Source of the DNA: Carboxylicivirga fragile | Lineage (GTDB): Bacteria; Bacteroidota; Bacteroidia; Bacteroidales; Marinilabiliaceae | NCBI GenBank assembly: GCA_025499625.1 | Contig: JAFMVD010000056.1 | Span: forward strand, 1 to 36,755 | Direction: 5' to 3' | Length of the DNA stretch: 36,755 nt | Translations under genes and position numbers: made by a program | Shown: positions 25,250-34,119 of the stretch, one piece after another | How positions within the stretch are numbered: the stretch's first letter is position 1 | Layout of the letters: every line of letters starts with the position of its first letter | The notes under the pieces: generated by a model | Told to the model about the DNA's origin: nothing | Databases searched by the model: none | What the model saw: only the letters and a program-made list of their open reading frames with translations

Positions 25250-26892
25250 TGCGGTTATTCTTTTGCCTGTTATATGTTTTGGTGATCTTGTTTTTAGCAG
25301 GGTGTAAACAGGTTGTTACGCCCAGCTTTCAGGGGGTTTCTGTTACTTTAAATAGTGCAGATAATAATGATGGTACGTATACCAATCCAATTATCCAAGC
25401 AGACTATTCTGATCCTGACGTCATCCGGGTAGGGAATGATTATTTTATGACGGCTTCGAGCTTTAATTGTGCGCCAGGCTTGCCTATTTTACATTCAAAA
25501 GACTTGGTGAATTGGCAACTGATCACCTATGCCTGCGATGCTGTTTATCCGATAGAACATTATTCAAAAGTACAGCACGGTAATGGTATTTGGGCTCCGT
25601 CTTTACGGTATCATAATGGTACTTTCTATATTTTCTATGGCGATCCCGATTTTGGCATTTTTATGCTTAAGGCAAAGGAAGCAATGGGGCCATGGAGCAA
25701 ACCTTTATTAATTAAGGAAGCCAAAGGATGGATTGATCCTTGTCCGTTTTGGGATGAAGATGGGAAAGCCTATTTGGTGCATGCTTATGCTGGTTCAAGG
25801 GCTGGTTTAAAAAGTGTTTTGGCCATTAATAGAATGAATGATGAAGGTACAGAATTATTAGATGATGGAATATTGGTTTTTGACGGGCATAAGCACCATA
25901 AAACCATTGAAGGGCCCAAATTATACAAGCGAGATGGCTACTATTACATATTTGCTCCGGCCGGAGGAGTTGCAGAGGGGTGGCAAACTGTTTTACGTTC
26001 CAAGTATATTTATGGCCCTTATGAGGATAAAATTGTACTGCAACAGGGTGAAACGGATGTGAATGGGCCGCATCAAGGTGCAATGGTCAGCCTTGCAAAT
26101 GGCGAAGATTGGTTCATGCATTTTCAAGATCAGGAGGCTTATGGACGTGTTGTGCATTTGCAACCCATGCATTGGCAAGATGACTGGCCAATAATGGGGA
26201 AGCCTACTAATGGTTGTGGTAATCCTGTTCAGATGTATGAAAAGCCAAAGGTTGCGCCGGCAGTATCTTCGTTTCAAGTAAAATCAATGAATGATGAGTT
26301 TGATAGTGAAACGATTCCGTTGCTTTGGCAATGGCATGCTAATAAGAGCCTTGATTGGGGCTTGTGTTACCCAGGTGAAGGTGTTTTTAGAATGAATTGT
26401 CAAGCCTATCCTCAGAGCTATTCTAACCTATGGGATGTGTCATCTTTATTATTGCAAAAGTTTCCTTCACAGGTGTTTGAGGTGGAGGCTAAAATTAACA
26501 TCAATCTTATTAATAATACCGAACGGGTAGGTTTTACTGTAATGGGCTCAGAGTATTGTTGCTTAGAGGTGTTTAAAGCTGAAAAGCAATTGTTTTTAAG
26601 GTCTTGTTTATGTGTTGATGCCCGTTCTGGTTCAAATGAACAATACTCTGAACCTATCTCTATTGATGCATCAGACATCCTATTTAAATTAATTGTGAAA
26701 CAAGGTGCTTTGTGTGAATTACAGTACTCTCTTGATGGGGTAAGGTATACTACTGTTATTGATGGTTTTGAGGCTAAACCAGGACGTTGGATCGGCTCAA
26801 AGTTTGGTTTTTACGCGTTAAAAGGTCACAATTTGAACGATAGTGGGTGGCTAGATATTGACTGGGTGAGGTATAAAACAAAAAATGAATAA
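25249..26892 (+). CDS. GH43-family glycosidase with C-terminal beta-sandwich, lipoprotein
   Basis: This 547-residue protein has the lipobox LAGC (Cys19) in MRLFFCLLYVLVILFLAGC. Residues about 40-340 form a five-bladed propeller of family GH43. The catalytic set is visible: base Asp55 in YSDPDVI, pKa-modulating Asp163 in WIDPCPFWDEDGK, and acid Glu221 in IEGPKLYKRDGYYY. Residues from about 345 onward (MNDEFDSETIPLLWQWHAN) form the concanavalin-like C-terminal domain seen in many beta-xylosidase/arabinofuranosidase members. It contains an unusual cluster of cysteines (EYCCLEV, RSCLCVDA). Within a pectin locus it could remove xylose, arabinose or galactose side chains; the subfamily and sugar cannot be fixed from sequence alone. 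It overlaps the CE12 stop by one base and reaches into the next gene's start. Confidence 0.88.
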   Translation: MRLFFCLLYVLVILFLAGCKQVVTPSFQGVSVTLNSADNNDGTYTNPIIQADYSDPDVIRVGNDYFMTASSFNCAPGLPILHSKDLVNWQLITYACDAVYPIEHYSKVQHGNGIWAPSLRYHNGTFYIFYGDPDFGIFMLKAKEAMGPWSKPLLIKEAKGWIDPCPFWDEDGKAYLVHAYAGSRAGLKSVLAINRMNDEGTELLDDGILVFDGHKHHKTIEGPKLYKRDGYYYIFAPAGGVAEGWQTVLRSKYIYGPYEDKIVLQQGETDVNGPHQGAMVSLANGEDWFMHFQDQEAYGRVVHLQPMHWQDDWPIMGKPTNGCGNPVQMYEKPKVAPAVSSFQVKSMNDEFDSETIPLLWQWHANKSLDWGLCYPGEGVFRMNCQAYPQSYSNLWDVSSLLLQKFPSQVFEVEAKININLINNTERVGFTVMGSEYCCLEVFKAEKQLFLRSCLCVDARSGSNEQYSEPISIDASDILFKLIVKQGALCELQYSLDGVRYTTVIDGFEAKPGRWIGSKFGFYALKGHNLNDSGWLDIDWVRYKTKNE

Positions 26893-28132
26893 AATGGATA
26901 ATAAGCTAAAAGGATTACTCGCTGCAATACTTTCAATTGTATTAATTTCTTGCGCATCAAGTGAGAAAAAAGAAGGTGTAACTATAACTGTTTCTAACGA
27001 TGCATCAGTCGATTTTATTGGATTGTTAGAAATTAATCCTGATAGTATAGACGGGCTGAATGCAGGAGATATGTTACAAGCCTTTCATATGGGTAATGTA
27101 ATTGCGACGCAATGGTGTGATACCAATGGTGATGGAAAGGAGAATGTTCTTTGTGTAGAGGTGGCTCTAAAAGCCAAAGAAAAGAAACAGTTGTACTTGG
27201 TTGAATTGGACGAAAGTGAGGCAAATGTAGTTTTTGAAAACAAGACACAAGCAGAGCTGTGGCATAAAACAACAGGCAAATTTAAAGAAGGTAGATATGT
27301 AGGAGGAGGTAACTTCTCGAAATTTGATTCGCTGCGTGTGCCCGATGGCTTTATGGATCATGCTTATTTTATTAAGTATGAGGGACCTGGATGGGAATCT
27401 GATAAAGTGGGTTACCGCTTATATCTCGACTGGCGAAATGCGATAGATGTGTTTGGTAAACGTGTCAGCCAACCCATTTTACAAGATGTAGGTGTGGATG
27501 GTTATGAAAGTTATCACCATCTTGAATATTGGGGCATGGATGTACTGAAGGTTGGTAAGTCATTAGGCCTAGGATCTACCGGATGGTGGGATGGAGAGAA
27601 AGCCATTCGGGTTGAGCAAACCGATAGTGTTAGCTGCCGCATCTTATCAAGTGGAATTATGCGTTCGCAAGTGCAAATATGGTACAATGGTTGGCAACTA
27701 AACGATTCAAAGGTAAATTTAATATCACTAAAATCCATCGATGCTGGCAGTCGTATGACGCACGAACATTTATCATTCGATAAAGCTATTAAGAATATTT
27801 GTACTGGTATCCGTATTGAGCCCGAAACCAAAATAATTACTATTGAAGGTTCGGAGCAAAAATGGGCTTGTTTGGCAACTTGGGGCAAGCAAAGCTTAAA
27901 TGCCGATCATCTTGGCTTAGCTATTTTGTACCCACTTCATCAAGATGCTGTCATTACAAAAGATAAGGATAGTCATGTTGTTGTTTTTGAAAAAGCATTA
28001 CAGGTAGTAGACTATTATTTCTTGGCTGCCTGGGAACTTGAAAAAGATGGTATAAGTTCCGAAGCTGATTTTGTTCGTTATCTGGAAGATGAACTTAATA
28101 AGCTGGAAAATCCATTGACTTTGACAAAGTAA
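26885..28132 (+). CDS. DUF4861 family lipoprotein of unknown function
   Basis: This 415-residue protein overlaps the GH43 end by 8 bases; a second ATG at 26894 would remove the overlap. The signal (LLAAILSIVLISC) gives a lipobox LISC. The body matches my recollection of DUF4861: an N-terminal segment with QWCDTNGDGKENVLCVEVALKAKEKKQLYL (about 76-105), a middle DHAYFIKYEGPGWESDKVGYRLYLDWRNAIDVFGK (about 157-191), HHLEYWGMDVLKVGKSLGLGSTGWW (about 211-235) and a C-terminal YYFLAAWELEKDGI. The conserved acidic and aromatic residues (EGPGWESDKVGYR, YWGMDVL) look like a glycan-active site, but I know of no established activity. It is embedded in a run of pectin enzymes, so a role in a pectic linkage is likely. 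Possible enzyme, possible binding protein. Confidence 0.8.
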   Translation: MNKMDNKLKGLLAAILSIVLISCASSEKKEGVTITVSNDASVDFIGLLEINPDSIDGLNAGDMLQAFHMGNVIATQWCDTNGDGKENVLCVEVALKAKEKKQLYLVELDESEANVVFENKTQAELWHKTTGKFKEGRYVGGGNFSKFDSLRVPDGFMDHAYFIKYEGPGWESDKVGYRLYLDWRNAIDVFGKRVSQPILQDVGVDGYESYHHLEYWGMDVLKVGKSLGLGSTGWWDGEKAIRVEQTDSVSCRILSSGIMRSQVQIWYNGWQLNDSKVNLISLKSIDAGSRMTHEHLSFDKAIKNICTGIRIEPETKIITIEGSEQKWACLATWGKQSLNADHLGLAILYPLHQDAVITKDKDSHVVVFEKALQVVDYYFLAAWELEKDGISSEADFVRYLEDELNKLENPLTLTK

Positions 28133-28147
28133 TAACAAGGTTGCAAC

Positions 28148-29083
28148 ATGATACGCGTATTTCTAATCATACTATTTAGTGTTTCCCTGCTTTGGATAAG
28201 TGAGGGACAGAATGTGTCTGTTAAAGATACATCTTATACTGTGTGGTCTGCACTAAAAAAGGTGAAGAAAAAGTATCCAAAAGTTACGCTTGCTAAGGTT
28301 GATGCAAAAGGTGTATTAATGCAAGAAGATGTGATCTTTTTTTCTCATAAAGAACGCGACTTACATGCTGATTTATATCGCCTCACAAAGAACGATAAAT
28401 GTGATAAGCCACTTGTGGTTTTGATTCATGGTGGAGGCTGGCGATCGGGAAATAAAAGCATGATGGAATCCTTAGCCCAAAAATTAGCATTACAAGGTTA
28501 TGTTACAGTAGCTATTGAATACCGTCTCTCAGATGAAGCAACTTATCCTGCGGCTTTTAATGATATAGAAGATGCCTTAGATTTTTTTAAACTGAACGCA
28601 AAACAATTCCAAATTGATAGTAATCAAATCGTTCTTTTAGGATGTTCTGCTGGTGCTTCATTAGCTAGTTTGCTTGCTGTAACTTCTGAAAAGCATTCAA
28701 TTAAGGCTTTGGTTAATATTGATGGAATCATTGATTTTACTGACCACAACGAAAGTGGAAAGGACTTAGATCCCAAAGAACCATCTGCTGGCGCCCGTTT
28801 TTTTGGATGCACATTTAAACAATGTCCTGAAGTATGGAAAGAGGCTTCTGCTGTTAATCATGTTAACAAATATGCACCTCCAAGTTTATTTGTAAATAGC
28901 TCTATTTCTAGGTTTCATGCAGGTCGTGATGCTTACGTATCTGTATTGAAAGCAAACAATATTTATTACGAGATACATATTTTAAATGATTCACCTCATT
29001 CGTTTTGGTTGTTTGAGCCTTGGTTTGCGGAAACGAGTCATCATATTCTTCACTTTCTAAAAATTGTTTTGGATGAAAAGTAA
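28148..29083 (+). CDS. Secreted alpha/beta-hydrolase, probable carbohydrate (acetyl) esterase
   Basis: This 311-residue protein has a signal peptide ending SEG/Q (about residue 20). The alpha/beta-hydrolase core has the oxyanion-hole block LIHGGGWRSGN (about 95-105), EYRLSDEATYPAAFNDIEDAL (about 125-145), the nucleophile elbow GCSAG with Ser167, a probable acid Asp261 in FHAGRDAYV, and His284 in NDSPHSFWLF. This resembles the acetyl-esterase-like groups (fold-3, BD-FAE-like) found in pectin and xylan loci. Its likely role is removal of acetyl or other ester groups from pectic oligosaccharides, complementing CE12. The exact CE family is not certain. It follows DUF4861 by 15 bp and overlaps the start of the next gene by 11 bp. 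Confidence 0.83.
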   Translation: MIRVFLIILFSVSLLWISEGQNVSVKDTSYTVWSALKKVKKKYPKVTLAKVDAKGVLMQEDVIFFSHKERDLHADLYRLTKNDKCDKPLVVLIHGGGWRSGNKSMMESLAQKLALQGYVTVAIEYRLSDEATYPAAFNDIEDALDFFKLNAKQFQIDSNQIVLLGCSAGASLASLLAVTSEKHSIKALVNIDGIIDFTDHNESGKDLDPKEPSAGARFFGCTFKQCPEVWKEASAVNHVNKYAPPSLFVNSSISRFHAGRDAYVSVLKANNIYYEIHILNDSPHSFWLFEPWFAETSHHILHFLKIVLDEK

Positions 29084-30305
29084 GCTGTACTTAGGTCTGA
29101 TAATAGGGTTCCTTTGCTGTGCTAATTCGGCCTTTAGTATTGAGGATATGGTTGTGGCAGCTGATGGCACAGGTGACTATTATACCATATCTGAAGCCAT
29201 CGAAAGTTTACCATATTACAATTATGAGCGAATCGAAATTTTCATTAAAAACGGTGTTTACAACGAAAAGATACGGTTAGAGCACAATTACTTGACCATT
29301 AGAGGTGAGAGTCGTGATTCAACAATTATTCAATATGCGCAATTGCGCGAGGACTGGCAGAAGAATAAAGATCATATCGGACCAGCTGTTATTAATATTC
29401 ATGCCGATGATATTATTCTTGATCAGTTAACCATTCGTAACACACAGCCTGAAGTTGGCCCGCATGCTTTTGCAATATTTGGATTAGGAACACGCACCAT
29501 CATTACTAATTGTAATGTTATGAGTAATGGTGGAGATACCCTCTCTTTATGGAATTACAAGCATGGTATGTATTACCATGATAATTGTTATTTCGAAGGT
29601 GCTGTTGATTTTGTTTGTCCCAGAGGATGGTGTTATATCTCTCATTCAATTTTTAAGGAATTAAAAAACACTGCTGCTATTTGGCATGCCGGACCTTCTC
29701 ATGTTGACCAAAAGTTTGTGCTTAAAAACTGTCAATTTGCGGGTGTGGATAGTTTTTATTTGGCACGTCATCATTACGATGCACAGTTCTTTTTCCTTGA
29801 TTGTACTTTCCCAGCTTTGTTAAAAGATAAAGCCATTGAACATGTGGTTTATCAAGACAGACCTGAGAAAAATCGGCCCTATTTGTATGGTGATCGATAT
29901 TATTTTGATAATTGTAAACGTATTACTGGCAATTACACTTGGTTTACCAATAATTTAGAGGATGCTGCCATTACAAAAGAACAAATCACCCCAGCATGGT
30001 CATTTAATCATCAATGGAATCCTTTGGATACGTCTTCTCTGATTGTTAAAAGTGTTGAACATGAACATAAGTCATTGTTCTTTTTGTTCGACGAAGCTGT
30101 TATGACTGAGGGCGAGTTGATCATTCGCTTAGCATCTGGAAAAAATCTAAGTTATTATGGAGGTAATGGTTGGAAACGATTAGAAATGCGAGGTGAGTCA
30201 GAACTCACTTCGGAAGATTGCAATTGCGAATGGGAAGTAATTAGCGGAAATGTCAAGACTATTAAAGCTACACTCCAACCACGATATTTAAATAACCACA
30301 AATAG
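29073..30305 (+). CDS. CE8-like pectin methylesterase homologue with altered active-site motifs
   Basis: The ATG at 29073 gives 410 residues; a TTG at 29064 is less likely. The signal peptide is MKSKLYLGLIIGFLCCANSAFS. The entry VVAADGTGDYYTISEAIESLP and GVYNEKIRL are typical CE8, and a right-handed beta-helix follows. The active-site blocks diverge. The usual QDTL is GDTL (Asp155 kept, Gln lost). The usual QAxAL is HAFAI (Gln lost). DFIFG is DFVCPRGWCY (Asp179 kept). LGRPW is LARHH (Arg232 kept, Trp replaced by His). The two catalytic aspartates and the arginine thus survive, while the oxyanion-hole glutamines and the substrate-stacking tryptophan do not. About 100 residues of C-terminal beta structure follow. 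It may have a different ester specificity, or be a binding protein. It sits directly before a canonical CE8. Confidence 0.8.
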   Translation: MKSKLYLGLIIGFLCCANSAFSIEDMVVAADGTGDYYTISEAIESLPYYNYERIEIFIKNGVYNEKIRLEHNYLTIRGESRDSTIIQYAQLREDWQKNKDHIGPAVINIHADDIILDQLTIRNTQPEVGPHAFAIFGLGTRTIITNCNVMSNGGDTLSLWNYKHGMYYHDNCYFEGAVDFVCPRGWCYISHSIFKELKNTAAIWHAGPSHVDQKFVLKNCQFAGVDSFYLARHHYDAQFFFLDCTFPALLKDKAIEHVVYQDRPEKNRPYLYGDRYYFDNCKRITGNYTWFTNNLEDAAITKEQITPAWSFNHQWNPLDTSSLIVKSVEHEHKSLFFLFDEAVMTEGELIIRLASGKNLSYYGGNGWKRLEMRGESELTSEDCNCEWEVISGNVKTIKATLQPRYLNNHK

Positions 30306-30325
30306 AGTATAAAAAATCCAAAATT

Positions 30326-33300
30326 ATGAAAACGACAATTTTACTTTTTTTTATTGTAGCATTTACTAGTTTATCTTCAGTAGGCCAAATAGTTGGCGTC
30401 ACCGATTATAATCTTGAAGGTGCCATAATATCTTCTGGTAACACTGAAGCTACCATCATTGTGAACGATGGTAATGCACTGACCTTTAGTCAGGGGACAG
30501 GTAGTATTATTGGACAGAATGGTGGTCATGGAGCTATCATGAGCAATGGTAATACGATTACCATGAAAGTATTAAATACAGCAAATATTACATTTTCGTT
30601 ATGTAAGTATAGTTCAACAGGTGCTACTTTTTCATTTACAGATGAAGGTGATAATAGCTTAGGTTCCGTTATCGCAGAAAGTAAAACAACCAATATTGAT
30701 GAAGAACTGGTAACCTTTTCATTTTCGGGTTCTGCACAAACGATCAAAGCCACTTTAAATGCAGGTGGATCTGTTTATTTACATCAGATTTCAATTGAAA
30801 ATATAGAAAGTCTTCCAAGCTTAGAGGGTAAAACTCAAGTTTGGGATTTTGGTGCTGAAGCATTAGTAGGAACCCAGTATTCTAATATGCTTGATGCAGC
30901 ATCTATCAATGCATGGTACCCGGGCATTACTGGTGGAACTGCTGGAGTAAATTTACCCGAAACTTTTACTTCGGATGTTCTAACATGGATAGGAAAGCCA
31001 TCGGCAGACCGTTTACGCACAACAAACACTGCACTTACACGTTATGATAATAAATCCAACGGTTCTTACACTGGTTATGTTTATGCAAATGGTACGGTTT
31101 CGTTAGTAGATGGTATTCCAGGTAATCGTTATTTTGAGATCGAACTTGAAGAGGATGATGAAGTTTCTGTGGTTGCAATGGCAAATAATGGCCCTGGTAC
31201 ATTAACTTTCGCATATAAAGAGGATTTAGCTTTACAATTTGATGAAGTTACTATCCCTGTTGGAACAGCTACTGAATTTAATTTTATTGCTAACCAAGCT
31301 GGGACCTATATTTTCTATGATGCTGTAGATAAAGGTAGTTATTTTCGTGTAACTCGTAAAAATGCTGATTTTGTATCTGTTAGTGGTACTGTTGACGAAT
31401 CATCAGCTACTTTAATACCTAATGGTTATGGTATTGTTTTTACTAATGCTGTTACCGGAAAATCCTGGACTGAAATTGTGGAATCAGCAGCTTATTCAAT
31501 TAATTTACCAACAGGTCATACCTATAATGTTTCCTTGAGTGATGCTAATGGTTATGTTATTTCTGGTAACAATACAATTGATGTTGCAGTTGCCACTACA
31601 TTCGATCTCGTGATTGAACAAATCGATCTATATACTGTTTCAGGTGCGATAACAGGATTAGGAGCTGATATTGATAAGCTTAGTCTTGTTTATACTCCTG
31701 ATCCTGCTCAAAATAAAGTTTACTCTCCAGAACTGACAATAGATGCTGATGCAAGTACTTATTCTGTAGTTTTAGAACCTAATTGTGAATATACAATTTT
31801 AGCTGAAGGAGTGAATGATTATTCAATAGGATCGAATTCGATTATTATAACGGGTAATGAAACTACGGATATTAGTTTTGCCGTTAAACCAGTATATCCA
31901 ATTACTTTAAATGTATCTGGATTAACAGCTCCGCAGGAAGCCGTTGTACAAATTGATTTTACCAACCTATATGAGGATGGTTATTCTTATTCATTTTCTG
32001 ATCTTTCAACGATTTCATTACGTGATGGCCTATATTCAATTATAGCAGTAGGTACTGATGAATATGCTGTTGAAATGGCATTGACTTCTAATTTAGAAGT
32101 GTCTGGTTCAGCTTTAGTGAAAGATATAGTATTTAAGGAAGTTACAAATTGGACTTTTGATGATAAAGAAATTACAGGCGATTCATACAAAGGGCTATTA
32201 TTCACAGGTACTGGCACTGTAAGTAGTCAGATGAGTAAAGGCCATTTAATGGCTAAGAATGGAGATGTAATTTCTGTTCCAGCGAAAGTAGGCCAAAAAA
32301 TGATTGTTTCGTATTATTATAATGCTGACTTTTCAATTGATGGTGGAGATGCGATAACTACCGGTAGTGGAAGTACTAGTCTTATAGAGACTGTTGAATA
32401 CTCGTATCCAGGTGTTGTAGATGGAGCGATTAATATAACGGTTGGTTCCACCTATGGAACAACTTACATTACCAATATCGAAGTGTTAGAAGTAGTGCCT
32501 TATACAGCCACAATTACCGTAGGTAATGATAAAGATTACCAAACCATTAATGAAGCTCTTGCCGCTATAAAGTTAATGAGTCGTAGTGATGAACAACGTG
32601 TTACTATTGAAATTGATCCAGGTAACTATGAAGAAATGTTAGTAGTTGATGTAGATAATGTATCACTCACTAATGCGGCGGTTTCTCCAAGTATAGCATT
32701 AAAAGATGCAGGTGTTAATATTGATGACAATGCAGTTCGTATTACTTCGTATTACGGTCATGGCTATAGTTATTTTAGCATGAGTAATGATCAAAAATGG
32801 CATGCTAATGTTTTGGCAGTTAATATAGAAAATGGCTATTTATCGTATGAAAACAAAGGTGCCGGGACTTCTAATGGATCCTATTGGAACGCAACTGTTG
32901 TTGTACTTGCAAATGGCTTCGAAGCAAATAATATCATTTTTGAGAATTCATTTAACCAATATGTTTCTGCAAAAGAAGCTGCAGATATAGTTGTTGAATG
33001 GGAAGTTGGCGGAAAAGGTACTCGACCTATGGATGCAGGAAATACATCTGTTCAGAATAAAGCATTTGTTGAAAGAGCCGCAGCTATTGCCATTCAGGGT
33101 GGTGACAAAATCATATTGAATAACTGTCGTGTTGTTGGTCATCAAGATTCTTTTTACGGAGGTAAAGATTCTCGTGTAGCTGTATACAAAGGTAATATGA
33201 TGGGTGGTACTGATTATATCTTTGGAGGTATGATTGCCGTATTTTATAAGGCAGAACTAGCCTTAACAACAAGTGTTGATGGTAATGATGTAGCCTATAT

Positions 33301-33973
33301 AACAGCCCCTCAGCAAACCTATGGTAGAGGCTACTTAATGTATGAATGTACCGTGACATCAGCAAAACCTTCAGTTGATGTAGCGAATACATATCGTTCT
33401 AAACCAGGATACTTTGGCCGTCCGTGGGCCCCTAATACTTCAGAGGTTGTTTTTTATAATACAACTATTGAAACATCCAACCACGTTGGAAATGAAGGAG
33501 AATCATTAATTGTGCCGCTTGGATGGAATAGTACATTAAGTGGGGAGTCTGAAGGGATGTCAGAGTACAATACGATGGAAGAATCAGGTGCTAATTTCTC
33601 TGGCTCTCGTGCAACTTGGGCAACACAATTGCCAACACCATATTTACTAGATGGAACAGAAATTACCACCTTTAATTTTACCAAAGGCGCTGATAATTGG
33701 GATCCTATAGCAGTATTAATTGCCAATGATCCTAGTACTGCAATTTCATCGGTGAAGAGTAGCCCAATGGTTAATGTTTATGCAATCGAAAGTGAGATTG
33801 TTTTATCCAATGTGAACGAGCATTGTGTAGTACATGTATATTCTACTCAGGGTATTCTTGTAAAAACTTTTATAGCACGAAAAGATTCAAGGTTTTCGTT
33901 GCCAAATGGTTGTTGGATTGTAAATGTAAGGAGTCAGGCCGGATCAAAGTCTGTTAAAGTATTGACCTTATAA
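30326..33973 (+). CDS. Large multidomain CE8 pectin methylesterase with beta-sandwich modules and sorting tail
   Basis: This 1215-residue protein has a signal peptide (MKTTILLFFIVAFTSLSSVGQ). Its N-terminal two thirds hold three beta-sandwich-like modules (about 22-165, ending VYLHQISIE; about 170-345, starting VWDFGAEAL; about 620-735, ending TYITNIEVLE). Between the second and third are three carboxypeptidase-regulatory-like repeats (about 350-610, each starting SVSG, TVSG or NVSG). The CE8 catalytic domain spans about 740-1130 with a complete set: GHQDSFY (Gln940, Asp941), TDYIFGG (nucleophile Asp963) and FGRPW (Arg1032, Trp1034). The last 65 residues (VNVYAIESEIVLSN ... SVKVLTL) look like a T9SS sorting domain. 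It removes methyl esters from homogalacturonan so lyases can act, probably at the cell surface. It follows the CE8-like gene by 20 bp. Confidence 0.9.
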   Translation: MKTTILLFFIVAFTSLSSVGQIVGVTDYNLEGAIISSGNTEATIIVNDGNALTFSQGTGSIIGQNGGHGAIMSNGNTITMKVLNTANITFSLCKYSSTGATFSFTDEGDNSLGSVIAESKTTNIDEELVTFSFSGSAQTIKATLNAGGSVYLHQISIENIESLPSLEGKTQVWDFGAEALVGTQYSNMLDAASINAWYPGITGGTAGVNLPETFTSDVLTWIGKPSADRLRTTNTALTRYDNKSNGSYTGYVYANGTVSLVDGIPGNRYFEIELEEDDEVSVVAMANNGPGTLTFAYKEDLALQFDEVTIPVGTATEFNFIANQAGTYIFYDAVDKGSYFRVTRKNADFVSVSGTVDESSATLIPNGYGIVFTNAVTGKSWTEIVESAAYSINLPTGHTYNVSLSDANGYVISGNNTIDVAVATTFDLVIEQIDLYTVSGAITGLGADIDKLSLVYTPDPAQNKVYSPELTIDADASTYSVVLEPNCEYTILAEGVNDYSIGSNSIIITGNETTDISFAVKPVYPITLNVSGLTAPQEAVVQIDFTNLYEDGYSYSFSDLSTISLRDGLYSIIAVGTDEYAVEMALTSNLEVSGSALVKDIVFKEVTNWTFDDKEITGDSYKGLLFTGTGTVSSQMSKGHLMAKNGDVISVPAKVGQKMIVSYYYNADFSIDGGDAITTGSGSTSLIETVEYSYPGVVDGAINITVGSTYGTTYITNIEVLEVVPYTATITVGNDKDYQTINEALAAIKLMSRSDEQRVTIEIDPGNYEEMLVVDVDNVSLTNAAVSPSIALKDAGVNIDDNAVRITSYYGHGYSYFSMSNDQKWHANVLAVNIENGYLSYENKGAGTSNGSYWNATVVVLANGFEANNIIFENSFNQYVSAKEAADIVVEWEVGGKGTRPMDAGNTSVQNKAFVERAAAIAIQGGDKIILNNCRVVGHQDSFYGGKDSRVAVYKGNMMGGTDYIFGGMIAVFYKAELALTTSVDGNDVAYITAPQQTYGRGYLMYECTVTSAKPSVDVANTYRSKPGYFGRPWAPNTSEVVFYNTTIETSNHVGNEGESLIVPLGWNSTLSGESEGMSEYNTMEESGANFSGSRATWATQLPTPYLLDGTEITTFNFTKGADNWDPIAVLIANDPSTAISSVKSSPMVNVYAIESEIVLSNVNEHCVVHVYSTQGILVKTFIARKDSRFSLPNGCWIVNVRSQAGSKSVKVLTL

Positions 33974-34038
33974 TTAAATTCTTATTAGTGGGAAGTGCAT
34001 TGTTATTGACAGGGTTTGGTTTATAATGAGTAAAAATC

Positions 34039-34079
34039 TAGCGATAAGTATTGCATAATTGTACTTCTCTTAGCGATAA
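34039..34079. repeat. Paired direct repeat TAGCGATAA upstream of the PL9 gene
   Basis: TAGCGATAA occurs at 34039-34047 and again at 34071-34079. Flanks are similar (TCTAGCGATAAGTAT and TCTTAGCGATAAAGTAT). The copies are 32 bp apart start to start, about three helical turns. They lie 41 bp before the PL9 start codon in a 146-bp gap that holds no other feature. A regulator-binding site is possible. Confidence 0.45.
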
Positions 34080-34119
34080 AGTATGAAGAGGAGTGATGGG
34101 ATAATTAATTTGTGAGAAG

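Noticed and set aside
27514-27888. 124-residue open frame antisense to the DUF4861 gene
   Set aside because: It is entirely inside the DUF4861 frame and resembles no known protein.
34006-34027. TTGACA followed by TATAAT before PL9, looking like a classical sigma-70 promoter
   Set aside because: The two boxes are only 10 bp apart instead of about 17, and Bacteroidota primary sigma factors use a different consensus.
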